From Streptomyces plumbidurans (GTDB taxonomy: Bacteria > Actinomycetota > Actinomycetes > Streptomycetales > Streptomycetaceae), in the NCBI RefSeq assembly GCF_019857225.1, contig NZ_JAFJSY010000004.1, positions 1-64,000 of the forward strand: a DNA stretch of 64,000 bases, given 5' to 3'. The translations under genes and the position numbers were made by a program. The notes beneath the pieces are model-generated. The model saw nothing but the letters and a program-made list of their open reading frames with translations. It did no database searches and was not told the origin of the DNA. Positions 44,215-52,789 of this stretch are shown here, in pieces. How positions within the stretch are numbered: position 1 is the stretch's first letter; each line of letters opens with the position of its first letter.

Positions 44215-45507
44215 GTGCCCACATCCCGCAGAACCTTCGCCGCCGCTGCCGTCGCCGCACTCGTCCTGCCGCTGAGCGCCTGCGGTTCCGGGAACGACGA
44301 CAGCGGCTCGTCCGACGCCTCCGGCAAGGTCGAGGGCGACATCACCTTCCAGACCTGGAACCTGAAGGCCAACTTCAAGCCCTACTTCGACGGTCTGATC
44401 GCCGACTTCGAGAAGAAGTACCCGGGCACCCATGTGAAGTGGATCGACCAGCCCGCCGAGGGCTACGCCGACAAGATCAGCGCGGACGCCGCCGGCGGCA
44501 CCCTGCCCGACGTCGTCAACGTCTCCCCGGACCTGGTCGCCCCGCTCGCCAAGGCCGGCCTCGCGCTCGACCTCGACAAGGCCGCCGCGAAGTACAAGAA
44601 GGAGTACCTCGCCGGGGCCTGGGCCAGCCATCAGATACCGGGCATGACCGGCACGTACGCCTTCCCCTGGTACCTCAACACCGGGCCGTTGTTCTACAAC
44701 AAGTCCCTGTTCAAGCAGGCCGGGCTCGACGCCGGGTCGCCGCCGCGGACGTACGACGAACTCTTCGCCGACGCCCTGCAGATGGCGAAGAAGAGCGACG
44801 GCAAGGTCGCCACCCTCGCCAACGTCCCCACCATCGAGGACTTCGGCCGCTACGGCGTCGCCCTGATGAACAAGGAGGGCACCGCCTTCACCTTCAACGA
44901 CAGCAAGGGCGTACAACTGCTCACCAAGTACAAGGAGTTGTACGACGCCAAGGCGCTCGACCCGCAGGCGCTGACCGCCACGCCCGAGTCCTCCGGCAAG
45001 AAGTTCCTCACCGAGGCCGTCGCCATGAACCCCGGCAGCGCGCTCGACCTCGGCAACTTCAAGAAGCAGGCGCCGAACCTGTACAAGAACATCGGCATCA
45101 CCGACCAGATCACCAGCACCGGCCACGTCAACATGTACGTGATGGGCGTGATGGTCAACTCCAAGACCAAGCACACGCCCGCCTCCGTGGCCTTCGCGCA
45201 CTACGTCACCGACGCCGAGCACCAGATGTCGTTCGCGAAGAAGGTCGCCATCTTCCCGTCCACCGCCGGCTCGCTGGACGACCCGTACTTCACCAAGCAG
45301 GACGGCACCGACGAGACGCGGGTGCGGATCGCTGCCGCCAAGTCGCTGAAGACCGCGGTCAACTACACGCCCGTGCTGTTCAGCGAGCAGATGAAGACGG
45401 CGCTGCGCAACGAGGTCGCCAAGGCCCTGCAGGGCAAGGAGAGCCCCAGGTCGGCGCTGGACAACGCCGTCAAGCAGTGCAACACGCTCCTGGCGCAGCA
45501 GGGATAG
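44215..45507 (+). CDS. Sugar ABC transporter substrate-binding lipoprotein
   Basis: This 430-residue extracytoplasmic solute-binding lipoprotein belongs to family 1 (CUT1, oligosaccharide importers). It has a basic start (PTSRRTFAAAAVAAL), lipobox LPLSAC with the lipid-modified Cys near residue 21, and a Gly/Ser/Asp linker. The folded part starts GDITFQTWNLKANFKPYFDGLIADFEKKYPGTHVKWID and includes YAFPWYLNTGPLFYNKSLFKQAG. The GTG at 44215 follows GAGGGAG by 9 bases. With two permeases and intracellular GH5/GH38 enzymes, the likely ligand is a mannosyl oligosaccharide, which is inference. Confidence 0.93.
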   Translation: MPTSRRTFAAAAVAALVLPLSACGSGNDDSGSSDASGKVEGDITFQTWNLKANFKPYFDGLIADFEKKYPGTHVKWIDQPAEGYADKISADAAGGTLPDVVNVSPDLVAPLAKAGLALDLDKAAAKYKKEYLAGAWASHQIPGMTGTYAFPWYLNTGPLFYNKSLFKQAGLDAGSPPRTYDELFADALQMAKKSDGKVATLANVPTIEDFGRYGVALMNKEGTAFTFNDSKGVQLLTKYKELYDAKALDPQALTATPESSGKKFLTEAVAMNPGSALDLGNFKKQAPNLYKNIGITDQITSTGHVNMYVMGVMVNSKTKHTPASVAFAHYVTDAEHQMSFAKKVAIFPSTAGSLDDPYFTKQDGTDETRVRIAAAKSLKTAVNYTPVLFSEQMKTALRNEVAKALQGKESPRSALDNAVKQCNTLLAQQG

Positions 45508-45517
45508 GAACCGTCAG

Positions 45518-46459
45518 ATGGCCTTGTCCACGGTGTCCGGGAAGCAGATCTCCGGCAAGCCGAAGTCCGGGGCGCCGTCCCCGCGCCGGGTGCGGCGCCA
45601 ACTGCCCACCAGCCCTTGGCTGTTCGCCGCCCCCGGACTGCTGATCACCGGCGTGTTCATCCTCTATCCGTTCGTCTCCACGGTGATCAACTCCTTCACC
45701 GACCGCCGGACCCTGATCCCCGGCCGGTTCGTGGGCCTCGCCAACTTCCGCGAGCTGCTGCACGACGACATGTTCTGGATCGGCCTGCGCAACAGCGCGC
45801 TCTACGTCCTCGGGGTCGTCCCGGCCCTGGTGATCCTGCCGCTGCTGCTCGCGCTGCTGGTGCAGAAGAACATCCCCGGCATCACGTTCTTCCGCTCCGC
45901 CTTCTACACCCCGGTGGTCGCCTCGATCGTCGTCGTAGGACTGATCTGGGTGTGGCTGCTCGACGAACGCGGCCTGATCAACTCGCTGTTGGAGTCCATC
46001 GGCATCGGCCGCGTCGGCTTCCTCAGCGACCAATGGCTGCTTCTGCTGAGCGCGATGGCCGTGACGGTGTGGAAGGGCCTCGGCTACTACATGATCATTT
46101 ACCTGGCGGCGCTCGCCAACGTCCCCCGTGAACTCCACGAGGCCGCCTCCGTCGACGGCGCGGGCGCGGTGCGCCGCTTCCTCACCGTCACCGTCCCCGC
46201 CGTCCGCTCCACCATGGTGCTGGTCGGGGCGCTCTCCTCGGTCGCCGCCTTCAAGGTGTTCTCCGAGGTGTACCTGATGGCGGGCCCCAGCGGCGGACCG
46301 GCCGGCGAGGACACCACGCTGGTGATGCTGGTCCAGCGCACCGGCACCGGCCTGACCGGCCGGGTCGGCTACGCCTCCGCCCTCTCCCTCGTCGTCTTCG
46401 TCGTCACCGTCGCGCTGATGCTGCTCGTACTGCGCGCCGACCGGAGGGAGGAGACATGA
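45518..46459 (+). CDS. Sugar ABC transporter permease, MalF type
   Basis: This 313-residue inner-membrane permease of the CUT1 class has six hydrophobic segments after a basic 35-residue N-terminus. The EAA loop that docks the ATPase reads ELHEAASVDGAGAVRRFLTVTVP. ATG at 45518 is 10 bases after the lipoprotein stop, and its stop overlaps the next permease start (ATGA). Forms a heterodimeric channel with that protein. Confidence 0.94.
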   Translation: MALSTVSGKQISGKPKSGAPSPRRVRRQLPTSPWLFAAPGLLITGVFILYPFVSTVINSFTDRRTLIPGRFVGLANFRELLHDDMFWIGLRNSALYVLGVVPALVILPLLLALLVQKNIPGITFFRSAFYTPVVASIVVVGLIWVWLLDERGLINSLLESIGIGRVGFLSDQWLLLLSAMAVTVWKGLGYYMIIYLAALANVPRELHEAASVDGAGAVRRFLTVTVPAVRSTMVLVGALSSVAAFKVFSEVYLMAGPSGGPAGEDTTLVMLVQRTGTGLTGRVGYASALSLVVFVVTVALMLLVLRADRREET

Positions 46460-47361
46460 GCCTCGCCGAGAAGGTACGGCCCGACCGGGAGGCACCCGTC
46501 GCGCGCGAGCCCCGCGTCACCGACGAGCACGGCCGCCGCGTACGGGTGTGGGAACTCGTCCTGCGCTACGTCCTGTTGCTGGCCGTACTCGCCCTGACCG
46601 TCGGCCCGTTCGTGTGGCAGCTGTCCACCTCGCTCAAGGGCCCCACCGAGGACATCTTCAGCTCACCACCGAAGTTCCTGCCCAGCCACCCCACCCTGCA
46701 CAACTACAAGCGGGTCGCCGACACCATCCCGGTCTGGGACTACGCCTTCAACTCCCTGAAGGTCGCCGCCGCCAACGTCGTGACCAACTGCGTGGGTTCG
46801 GCCCTGGCCGGCTACGCGCTCGCCCGGCTGCGCTACCGGGGCCGCCGTATCGCCACGCTCGCCTTCATCCTGGCGATGCTGGTGCCGGTGGAGGGCATCA
46901 TCATCGCCCAGTTCACCACCATGCGGGAACTCGGCCTCAACAACACCCTCATCGGAGTCGTCCTGCCCGGCTGCATCGGCGCGATGAACGTGCTGCTGAT
47001 GCGCAACGCCTTCCTCAACCTGCCCTACGAGATCGAGGAGGCGGCCTACGTCGACGGCGCCAATGTCTGGCAGCGGTTCCTGCGCATCGCGCTGCCGTCG
47101 GTGCGGGGAACCCTCGCCGTCGTCGCGATCTTCGCGTTCATGGGCGCCTGGGACGACTTCCTGTGGCCGCTCATCGTGCTGAGCGACCCCTCCAAGTTCA
47201 CGCTGACCATCGGTCTCAACTATCTGCACGGCACCTTCGCCAACGACGAACGGCTCGTCGCCGCGGGCACGGTCATCGCCGTGGCACCGCTCATCGCCCT
47301 CTTCGCCTGTCTGCAGCGGTACTTCTTCCGCGGCGTGGGCGAGGGAGCCGTCAAGGGCTGA
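46456..47361 (+). CDS. Sugar ABC transporter permease, MalG type
   Basis: This 301-residue partner permease has an EAA loop EIEEAAYVDGANVWQRFLRIALP and the MalG-type C-terminus FACLQRYFFRGVGEGAVKG. Six membrane spans. No ATP-binding gene follows, as in other Streptomyces importers that share the global MsiK ATPase. GH5 starts 35 bases later. Confidence 0.94.
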   Translation: MSLAEKVRPDREAPVAREPRVTDEHGRRVRVWELVLRYVLLLAVLALTVGPFVWQLSTSLKGPTEDIFSSPPKFLPSHPTLHNYKRVADTIPVWDYAFNSLKVAAANVVTNCVGSALAGYALARLRYRGRRIATLAFILAMLVPVEGIIIAQFTTMRELGLNNTLIGVVLPGCIGAMNVLLMRNAFLNLPYEIEEAAYVDGANVWQRFLRIALPSVRGTLAVVAIFAFMGAWDDFLWPLIVLSDPSKFTLTIGLNYLHGTFANDERLVAAGTVIAVAPLIALFACLQRYFFRGVGEGAVKG

Positions 47362-47396
47362 GAGCCGCACCCGAGTTCAAGGACACAGGACACCGC

Positions 47397-48659
47397 ATGC
47401 CTTCTGCCGTGCGCTTCGGCGTCAACTACACCCCGAGCGAAGGGTGGTTCCACCACTGGCTCGACTTCGACCTGGACTCCGTACGAACCGACCTGGACTC
47501 CGTCGCCGCCCTCGGCCTCGACCACATCCGGGTCTTCCCGCTGTGGCCGTACTTCCAGCCCAACCGCACCCTGATCCGGCCGCGCGCCGTCGAGCAGCTG
47601 GTGGCGCTCGTCGACGCCGCCGCCGAGCGCGGCCTGGACGTCAACGTCGACGGTCTGCAGGGCCACTTGAGCAGCTTCGACTTCCTGCCCGCCTGGACCC
47701 GCACCTGGCACCGGCGCAACCTCTTCACCGACCCGGACGTCATCGACGGCCAGGCCGCCTATCTGCGCACGCTCGCCGCCGCCCTCGCCGACCGGCCGAA
47801 CTTCCTCGGCATGACGCTCGGCAACGAGGTCAACCAGTTCTCGGCCGGACCCCACCCGGACCCCGACCGGGCGACGCGTGAGCAGATCGACGCCTGGCTG
47901 GAGCGGATGCTCGCCGCCTGCGAGAAGGGCGCCCCCGGGAAACTGCACCTGCACGCCGAGTACGACGCGACCTGGTACCAGGACGACCAGCCCTTCACCC
48001 CGGCCCAGGCCGCCCGCCACGGCAGCGTCACCGCCGTGCACTCCTGGGTCTTCAACGGCACCGCCCAGCGCCACGGCCGCACCGCCGTCCCGACGCGACA
48101 CCACGCCGCCTACCTCGTCGAACTCGCCAAGGCATGGGCCGACGACCCGCACCGGCCCGTCTGGCTCCAGGAGGTCGGCGCGCCCGCACCCCTGATCCCG
48201 CCCGAGCACGCCGCCGCCTTCACCGAGGCGACCGTCGAGGGCGCCCTGGACTGCCCCGACCTGTGGGGCATCACCTGGTGGTGCTCCCACGACGTCTCGC
48301 GGGACCTCGCCGACTTCCCCGAACTCGAATACGGGCTCGGCCTGCTGACCAACGACCGCCGGCCCAAGGACACGGCACGGGTCCTCGCGGACGCGGCGGC
48401 CCGCGCCCGCGACTCCGCCCCGCCCGCGCCCCGCACCACCGCCCTCGTGGTCCCCGCCGACCCGGCCCGGCGCGCCCTGTGCGCCCCCGGCGGCCCCGTC
48501 TTCGACGCCTTCTTCCGGCTGACGGCCGACGGCGCCCGACCGACGACCGTCCTGGACACCCGCGCGGACGACAAGGACCACCTCGCCGCGCGCGGCATCA
48601 CCGAGACCGTCTCCGCCGACCAGGTGGCCCCCGCCCCACCAGGAGGGATCGCTTCGTGA
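47397..48659 (+). CDS. Intracellular GH5 beta-mannosidase-like enzyme (GH5_18 type)
   Basis: This 420-residue cytosolic family-5 (clan A) barrel has no signal peptide. The acid/base is Glu144 in LGNEVNQ and the nucleophile Glu259 in VWLQEVGAP. The start RFGVNYTPSEGWFHHWLDFDLDSVRTDLDSVAALGLDHIRVFPLWPYFQPNR strongly resembles GH5_18 enzymes of bifidobacteria, which release mannose from Man-beta-1,4-GlcNAc, the N-glycan core disaccharide. The ATG at 47397 has AGGA upstream. It lies in the importer operon and is followed by GH38, fitting stepwise mannoside breakdown. Confidence 0.82.
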   Translation: MPSAVRFGVNYTPSEGWFHHWLDFDLDSVRTDLDSVAALGLDHIRVFPLWPYFQPNRTLIRPRAVEQLVALVDAAAERGLDVNVDGLQGHLSSFDFLPAWTRTWHRRNLFTDPDVIDGQAAYLRTLAAALADRPNFLGMTLGNEVNQFSAGPHPDPDRATREQIDAWLERMLAACEKGAPGKLHLHAEYDATWYQDDQPFTPAQAARHGSVTAVHSWVFNGTAQRHGRTAVPTRHHAAYLVELAKAWADDPHRPVWLQEVGAPAPLIPPEHAAAFTEATVEGALDCPDLWGITWWCSHDVSRDLADFPELEYGLGLLTNDRRPKDTARVLADAAARARDSAPPAPRTTALVVPADPARRALCAPGGPVFDAFFRLTADGARPTTVLDTRADDKDHLAARGITETVSADQVAPAPPGGIAS

Positions 48660-48811
48660 TCTCCACCGGACGCACCGTCCTCGTCGCGGGCGCGGTTGGA
48701 AGCGCCTGTCGTGGGGGAGCTGTACACAGCGTCGGCCCCCGTCACCGCGACCCGCACCGCGTACCACCCGCAATCCGTACCCCCCGGCCTTGGAGCACCC
48801 CGCATGCATGA
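48656..48811 (+). CDS. Possible 51-residue coupling ORF between GH5 and GH38
   Basis: A GTG at 48656 overlaps the GH5 stop (GTGA), and the frame ends at a TGA inside the first codons of GH38, bridging the 144-base gap. It starts ISTGRTVLVAGAVGSACRGG, faintly like a Rossmann start, then becomes His/Pro/Arg-rich. It may be a remnant of a deleted gene or merely allow ribosomes to continue. Low support as a functional protein. Confidence 0.2.
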   Translation: MISTGRTVLVAGAVGSACRGGAVHSVGPRHRDPHRVPPAIRTPRPWSTPHA

Positions 48812-51800
48812 CGACCGCAGCCTGGTCGAAGCCCGTCTCAAGCGCGTCCTCGACGAACGCATCCGTCCCGCCGTGTACCCCGAGTCCGTCCCGCTGGAGG
48901 TCGCCGTCTGGCACGCGCCCGGCGAACCGGTCCCGGTCGCCGAGGGCCTCGCGGCCGAACCCGAGCCGATTCAGGTGGGCGCCCGCTGGGGTGCCCCCTG
49001 GGGCACCAGCTGGTTCCGCGTCACCGGCACCGTCCCCGAGGACTGGGCCGGCCGGACCGTCGAGGCCATCCTCGACCTCGGCTTCGACGAGAACATGCCC
49101 GGCTTCCAGTGCGAGGGCCTGGTCTACCGGCCCGACGGCACCCCGGTGAAGGGCCTCAACCCCCGCAATCAGTGGGTGCGCATCGGCGCCCCCGTCGCGG
49201 GCGGGGAGGAGGTGCGCCTGCATGTCGAGGCCGCCTCCAACCCCGTCATCCTCGACTACCACCCCTTCCTGCCCACGCAGCTGGGTGACAAGGAGACCGC
49301 GGGCAGCGAACCGCAGTACACCCTGGCCCGGATGGACCTCGCCGTCCTCGACGAGACGGTGTGGCAACTGGTGATCGACCTGGAGGTGCTCGGCGAGCTG
49401 CTGGCCGAACTGCCGGTGGACTCGGCGCGCCGCCACGACATCGTGCGCGCGGTGGAGAGGGCCCTCGACGCGCTCGACCTCCAGGACGTGAACGGCACGG
49501 CGCAAGAAGCCCGGGAGCGGCTGATCGAAGTCCTGTCCGCACCTGCTGTCTCCTCCGCACACCGCATCAGCGCCGTCGGCCATGCGCACATCGACTCGGC
49601 ATGGCTGTGGCCGCTGCGCGAGACGGTGCGCAAGGTGGCCCGTACGACCGCCAACATGACCGCCCTGCTGGAGGACGAGCCGGACTTCGTCTTCGCCATG
49701 TCGCAGGCCCAGCAGTGGGCGTGGGTGAAGGAGCACCGGCCCGAGGTGTGGGCGCGGGTGAAGAAGGCGGTGGCCGAGGGGCGGTTCGTGCCGGCCGGCG
49801 GCATGTGGGTGGAGTCGGACACCAACATGCCCGGCTCGGAGGCGATGGCCCGTCAGTTCGTGCACGGCAAGCGGTTCTTCCTCGACGAGTTCGGCATCGA
49901 GAACGACGAGGCATGGCTGCCCGACACCTTCGGCTTCGCCGCGGGCCTGCCGCAGATCATCCGCGCGGCCGGTTCCACCCGGCTGCTCACCCAGAAGATC
50001 TCGTGGTCGCAGACCAACAAGTTCCCGCACCACACCTTCAACTGGGAGGGCATCGACGGCACCCGGATCTTCACCCACTTCCCGCCCGTCGACACCTACA
50101 ACTGCTCGATGAAGGGCAGCGAGATCGCCCACGCGGCCCGCAACTTCAAGGACAAGGGCGTGGCCCGCCACTCCCTGGCCCCCACCGGCTATGGCGACGG
50201 TGGCGGCGGCACGACCCGTGAGATGGTCGCCAAGGCGGCCAGGCTGCGCGACCTCGAGGGCTCGGCGAGCGTCGTGTGGGAGACCCCGGAGCAGTTCTTC
50301 GCCAAGGCCGAGGCCGAATACCCCGAACCCCCCGTCTGGGTCGGCGAGTTGTACCTCGAACTCCACCGTGCCACCCTCACCAGCCAGGCCGGTACGAAGC
50401 AGGGCAACCGCCGCAGCGAACACCTGCTGCGCGAGGCCGAACTGTGGGCGGCGACCGCGGCCGTACGCACCGGATTCCCCTACCCTTACGAGGAGTTGGA
50501 CCGGATCTGGAAGACGGTGCTGCTGCACCAGTTCCACGACATCCTGCCCGGCTCCTCCATCGCCTGGGTGCACCGCGAGGCCCGCGCCACCTACGCGCGC
50601 CTCGCCGAGGAACTGACCGCCATCATCGAAGCCGCCCAACGCGCCCTGGCCGGGGAGGGATCGACGGAGTTCGTCTTCAACTCGGCCCCCCACGGCCGCG
50701 ACGGCGTCCCCGCGGGCGGCGCCGGCACCCCGGCCGTCGAGGGACGGACCGTGCTCTCCGCGCGCGAGGGCGGCGGTCACGTCCTGGACAACGGCCTGCT
50801 GCGCATCGAGATCGACGCCCGCGGTCTCGTCGTGTCGGCCTACGACATCGAGGCCGGCCGGGAGACCGTCGCCCCGGGACGGGTGGCGGGCCTGCTCCAG
50901 CTGCACCCGGACTTCCCGAACATGTGGGACGCCTGGGACGTCGACGAGTTCTACCGCAACACGGTCACCGACCTCACGGACGCCGACGAGGTGAGCGGCG
51001 GCGAGGACGGCGCGTCCGTGCGGGTCGTACGGTCCTTCGGCGCCTCGCGCGTCACCCAGGTGCTGTCGCTGCCGCCGGGCGAGCGGCGGCTGGTGCTCGA
51101 CACGGAGGTGGACTGGCACGAGACGGAGAAATTCCTGAAGCTGGCCTTCCCGCTCGACGTGCACGCCGAACGGTACGCGTCGGAGACCCAGTTCGGGCAC
51201 TTCCACCGGCCCACGCACTCCAACACCTCCTGGGAGGCGGCCAAGTTCGAGGCCTGCAACCACCGCTTCGTGCACGTCGAGGAGCCCGGCTGGGGCGTGG
51301 CGATCGTCAACGACTCGACGTACGGCCACGACGTGACCCGTACGGTACGCACCGACGGCGACCGCGGTACGACCACGACCGTGCGGGCGTCCCTGCTGCG
51401 TGCCCCGCGCTTCCCGGACCCGGAGACGGACCAGGGCGTCCACCGCTTCCGGCACGCACTGGTGCCGGGCGCGGGCATCGGGGACGCGGTGCGCGAGGGC
51501 TGGCGGATCAACCTGCCCGAGCGCCGGGTGACCGGCGCGCGGGAGGTGGCACCGCTGGTGGGCGTCGACCGGGACGGCGTCGTGATCACGGCCGTCAAGC
51601 TGGCCGACGACGGAAGCGGCGACGTGATCGTCCGCTTCCACGAGGCGCACGGCGCCCGGACGAGGGCCACGCTCACGGCCGGTTTCCCGCTCGCCGGTGC
51701 GACCGTGACCGACCTGCTGGAGCGCCCGCTCGCCGACGCGCCCGCACCCGAGCGGGACGGCGCCGGTCTCACGCTGTCCCTGCGCCCCTTCGAGCTGGTC

Positions 51801-51824
51801 ACGCTCCGGCTGGCCAGGGGCTGA
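48804..51824 (+). CDS. GH38 alpha-mannosidase, cytosolic
   Basis: This 1006-residue family-38 enzyme without a signal peptide removes alpha-linked mannose from imported oligosaccharides. An N-terminal beta-sandwich (residues about 1-240) precedes the catalytic domain with zinc-ligand region GHAHIDSAWLWPLRET (His260, Asp264), AMSQAQQWAWVKE, and nucleophile Asp374 in WLPDTFGFAAGLPQI. HQFHDILPGSSI and the C-terminal beta domains (LSLPPGERRLVLDTEVDWHETEKFLKLAFPLDV) complete the family layout. The ATG at 48804 has TTGGAG 9-10 bases upstream. It is the last gene before a strong terminator. Confidence 0.95.
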   Translation: MHDDRSLVEARLKRVLDERIRPAVYPESVPLEVAVWHAPGEPVPVAEGLAAEPEPIQVGARWGAPWGTSWFRVTGTVPEDWAGRTVEAILDLGFDENMPGFQCEGLVYRPDGTPVKGLNPRNQWVRIGAPVAGGEEVRLHVEAASNPVILDYHPFLPTQLGDKETAGSEPQYTLARMDLAVLDETVWQLVIDLEVLGELLAELPVDSARRHDIVRAVERALDALDLQDVNGTAQEARERLIEVLSAPAVSSAHRISAVGHAHIDSAWLWPLRETVRKVARTTANMTALLEDEPDFVFAMSQAQQWAWVKEHRPEVWARVKKAVAEGRFVPAGGMWVESDTNMPGSEAMARQFVHGKRFFLDEFGIENDEAWLPDTFGFAAGLPQIIRAAGSTRLLTQKISWSQTNKFPHHTFNWEGIDGTRIFTHFPPVDTYNCSMKGSEIAHAARNFKDKGVARHSLAPTGYGDGGGGTTREMVAKAARLRDLEGSASVVWETPEQFFAKAEAEYPEPPVWVGELYLELHRATLTSQAGTKQGNRRSEHLLREAELWAATAAVRTGFPYPYEELDRIWKTVLLHQFHDILPGSSIAWVHREARATYARLAEELTAIIEAAQRALAGEGSTEFVFNSAPHGRDGVPAGGAGTPAVEGRTVLSAREGGGHVLDNGLLRIEIDARGLVVSAYDIEAGRETVAPGRVAGLLQLHPDFPNMWDAWDVDEFYRNTVTDLTDADEVSGGEDGASVRVVRSFGASRVTQVLSLPPGERRLVLDTEVDWHETEKFLKLAFPLDVHAERYASETQFGHFHRPTHSNTSWEAAKFEACNHRFVHVEEPGWGVAIVNDSTYGHDVTRTVRTDGDRGTTTTVRASLLRAPRFPDPETDQGVHRFRHALVPGAGIGDAVREGWRINLPERRVTGAREVAPLVGVDRDGVVITAVKLADDGSGDVIVRFHEAHGARTRATLTAGFPLAGATVTDLLERPLADAPAPERDGAGLTLSLRPFELVTLRLARG

Positions 51825-51844
51825 CCCGGGGGCACACCTACGAG

Positions 51845-51886
51845 GGAGGGGGGCGCCGCCAGCAGCAGACGGCACCCCCCTCCTTT
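51845..51886 (+). terminator. Terminator after GH38
   Basis: GGAGGGGGGCGCC (51845-51857) pairs with GGCACCCCCCTCC (51871-51883), one mismatch, followed by TTTG. Confidence 0.75.
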
Positions 51887-51923
51887 GTCGTCGCGCGGGC
51901 TTACGAGCCGTCAACTCCCGTGT

Positions 51924-52625
51924 TCATGAGCCCAGTTGCGTCCTCAGCCACTGCTCCACCTCGCCGACGTGCGCCGCCGCTGCCGCGCGGGCGGCCTCCG
52001 GGTCGTGGGCGACCAGGGCGCGGTGGATCGCCGCGTGTTCGCGGCGGGTGCGGTCGAAGGCACCCTCCTCCTCGTAGCCGCGCCAGACGCGGGCGCGGAA
52101 GGTGCGCGAGGACAGGCCCTCCAGGATGGCCGCCATGGTGTCGTTGCCCGCGGCGGCGGCGATCTCGCGGTGGAAGGCGAGGTCGTGGGCGAGGATCTCC
52201 TCGGGGTCGTCGGTCGTGTTCATCGCCGTGAGGTGCTTCTCCACCTCGGCGAGCTGGTCGGGGCTGATGCGGGCCGCAGCCAACGCGGTCGCCGTGGACT
52301 CCAGGACGCGGCGCACCTCCAGCAACTCCACCAGACGCGGGCCCCGGGACAGATCGGCGACCACCCCGAAGGTCTCCAGCAGGTCGCCGGCCTCCAGCTG
52401 GGTCACGTAGATCCCGGAGCCGTGCCGGGCCTCCAGGACGCCGAGCACCGTCAGCGCCCGGATCGCCTCGCGCATCGAACTGCGCGACAGGCCCAGCTGG
52501 ACGGCGAGGTCGCGCTCGGTGGGCAGCCGCTGGCCGGGCTCGAGGCGGCCCTCCGCGATCATCGCCTTGATCTGCTCCATGGCCCGCTGCGTCACGGTGC
52601 CCTTCTGCGGAGCTGTCTCGTCCAC
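51924..52625 (-). CDS. GntR-family (FadR/FCD) regulator of the fucose operon
   Basis: This 233-residue repressor has a winged HTH (QIKAMIAEGRLEPGQRLPTERDLAVQLGLSRSSMREAIRALTVLGVLEARHGSGIYV) and an FCD ligand-binding domain with metal/acid-binding residues in HDLAFHREIAAAAGN and EHAAIHRALVAHD. Regulators of this kind usually sense sugar acids or their derivatives, so L-fuconate or a later intermediate is a plausible ligand. The GTG at 52625 follows GGAGGAG. It is divergent from the fucose operon, with two operator-like sites between them. Confidence 0.92.
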   Translation of the reverse strand: MDETAPQKGTVTQRAMEQIKAMIAEGRLEPGQRLPTERDLAVQLGLSRSSMREAIRALTVLGVLEARHGSGIYVTQLEAGDLLETFGVVADLSRGPRLVELLEVRRVLESTATALAAARISPDQLAEVEKHLTAMNTTDDPEEILAHDLAFHREIAAAAGNDTMAAILEGLSSRTFRARVWRGYEEEGAFDRTRREHAAIHRALVAHDPEAARAAAAAHVGEVEQWLRTQLGS

Positions 52626-52667
52626 GCCACTCCTCCAGTCACCGGGTCGCCGCAGTCTAACCAGCGG

Positions 52668-52682
52668 AGTGGTCCGACCACT
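52668..52682. promoter_or_regulatory. GntR operator 1 (regulator-proximal)
   Basis: AGTGGTCCGACCACT is a perfect odd-centred palindrome. It lies in the spacer of a minus-strand promoter whose -10 TAGACT is at 52654-52659, so the regulator would repress itself. Confidence 0.65.
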
Positions 52683-52731
52683 ACCGCTCCGAAGCCGCAA
52701 AATATGGTGTGCGGGGGTGTTGTATCGGGGA

Positions 52732-52746
52732 AGTGGTCTGATAAGT
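52732..52746. promoter_or_regulatory. GntR operator 2 (operon-proximal)
   Basis: AGTGGTCTGATAAGT matches operator 1 in 11 of 15 positions, with an intact left half. It covers the -10 of a plus-strand promoter (TTGTAT at 52720-52725, TAAGTA at 52742-52747), 43 bases before the importer start. Confidence 0.55.
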
Positions 52747-52789
52747 ATGCCGTCATCTGCTCGAACCCGCTCAACGAGGAGCCGCCAAG

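Noticed and set aside
47220..51914. Very long minus-strand open frame (about 1560 codons) opposite GH5 and GH38
   Set aside because: It is antisense to two clear enzymes, rich in Gly/Val/Asp/Arg as expected for the complement of high-G+C codons, and has no recognisable domain or ribosome binding site.
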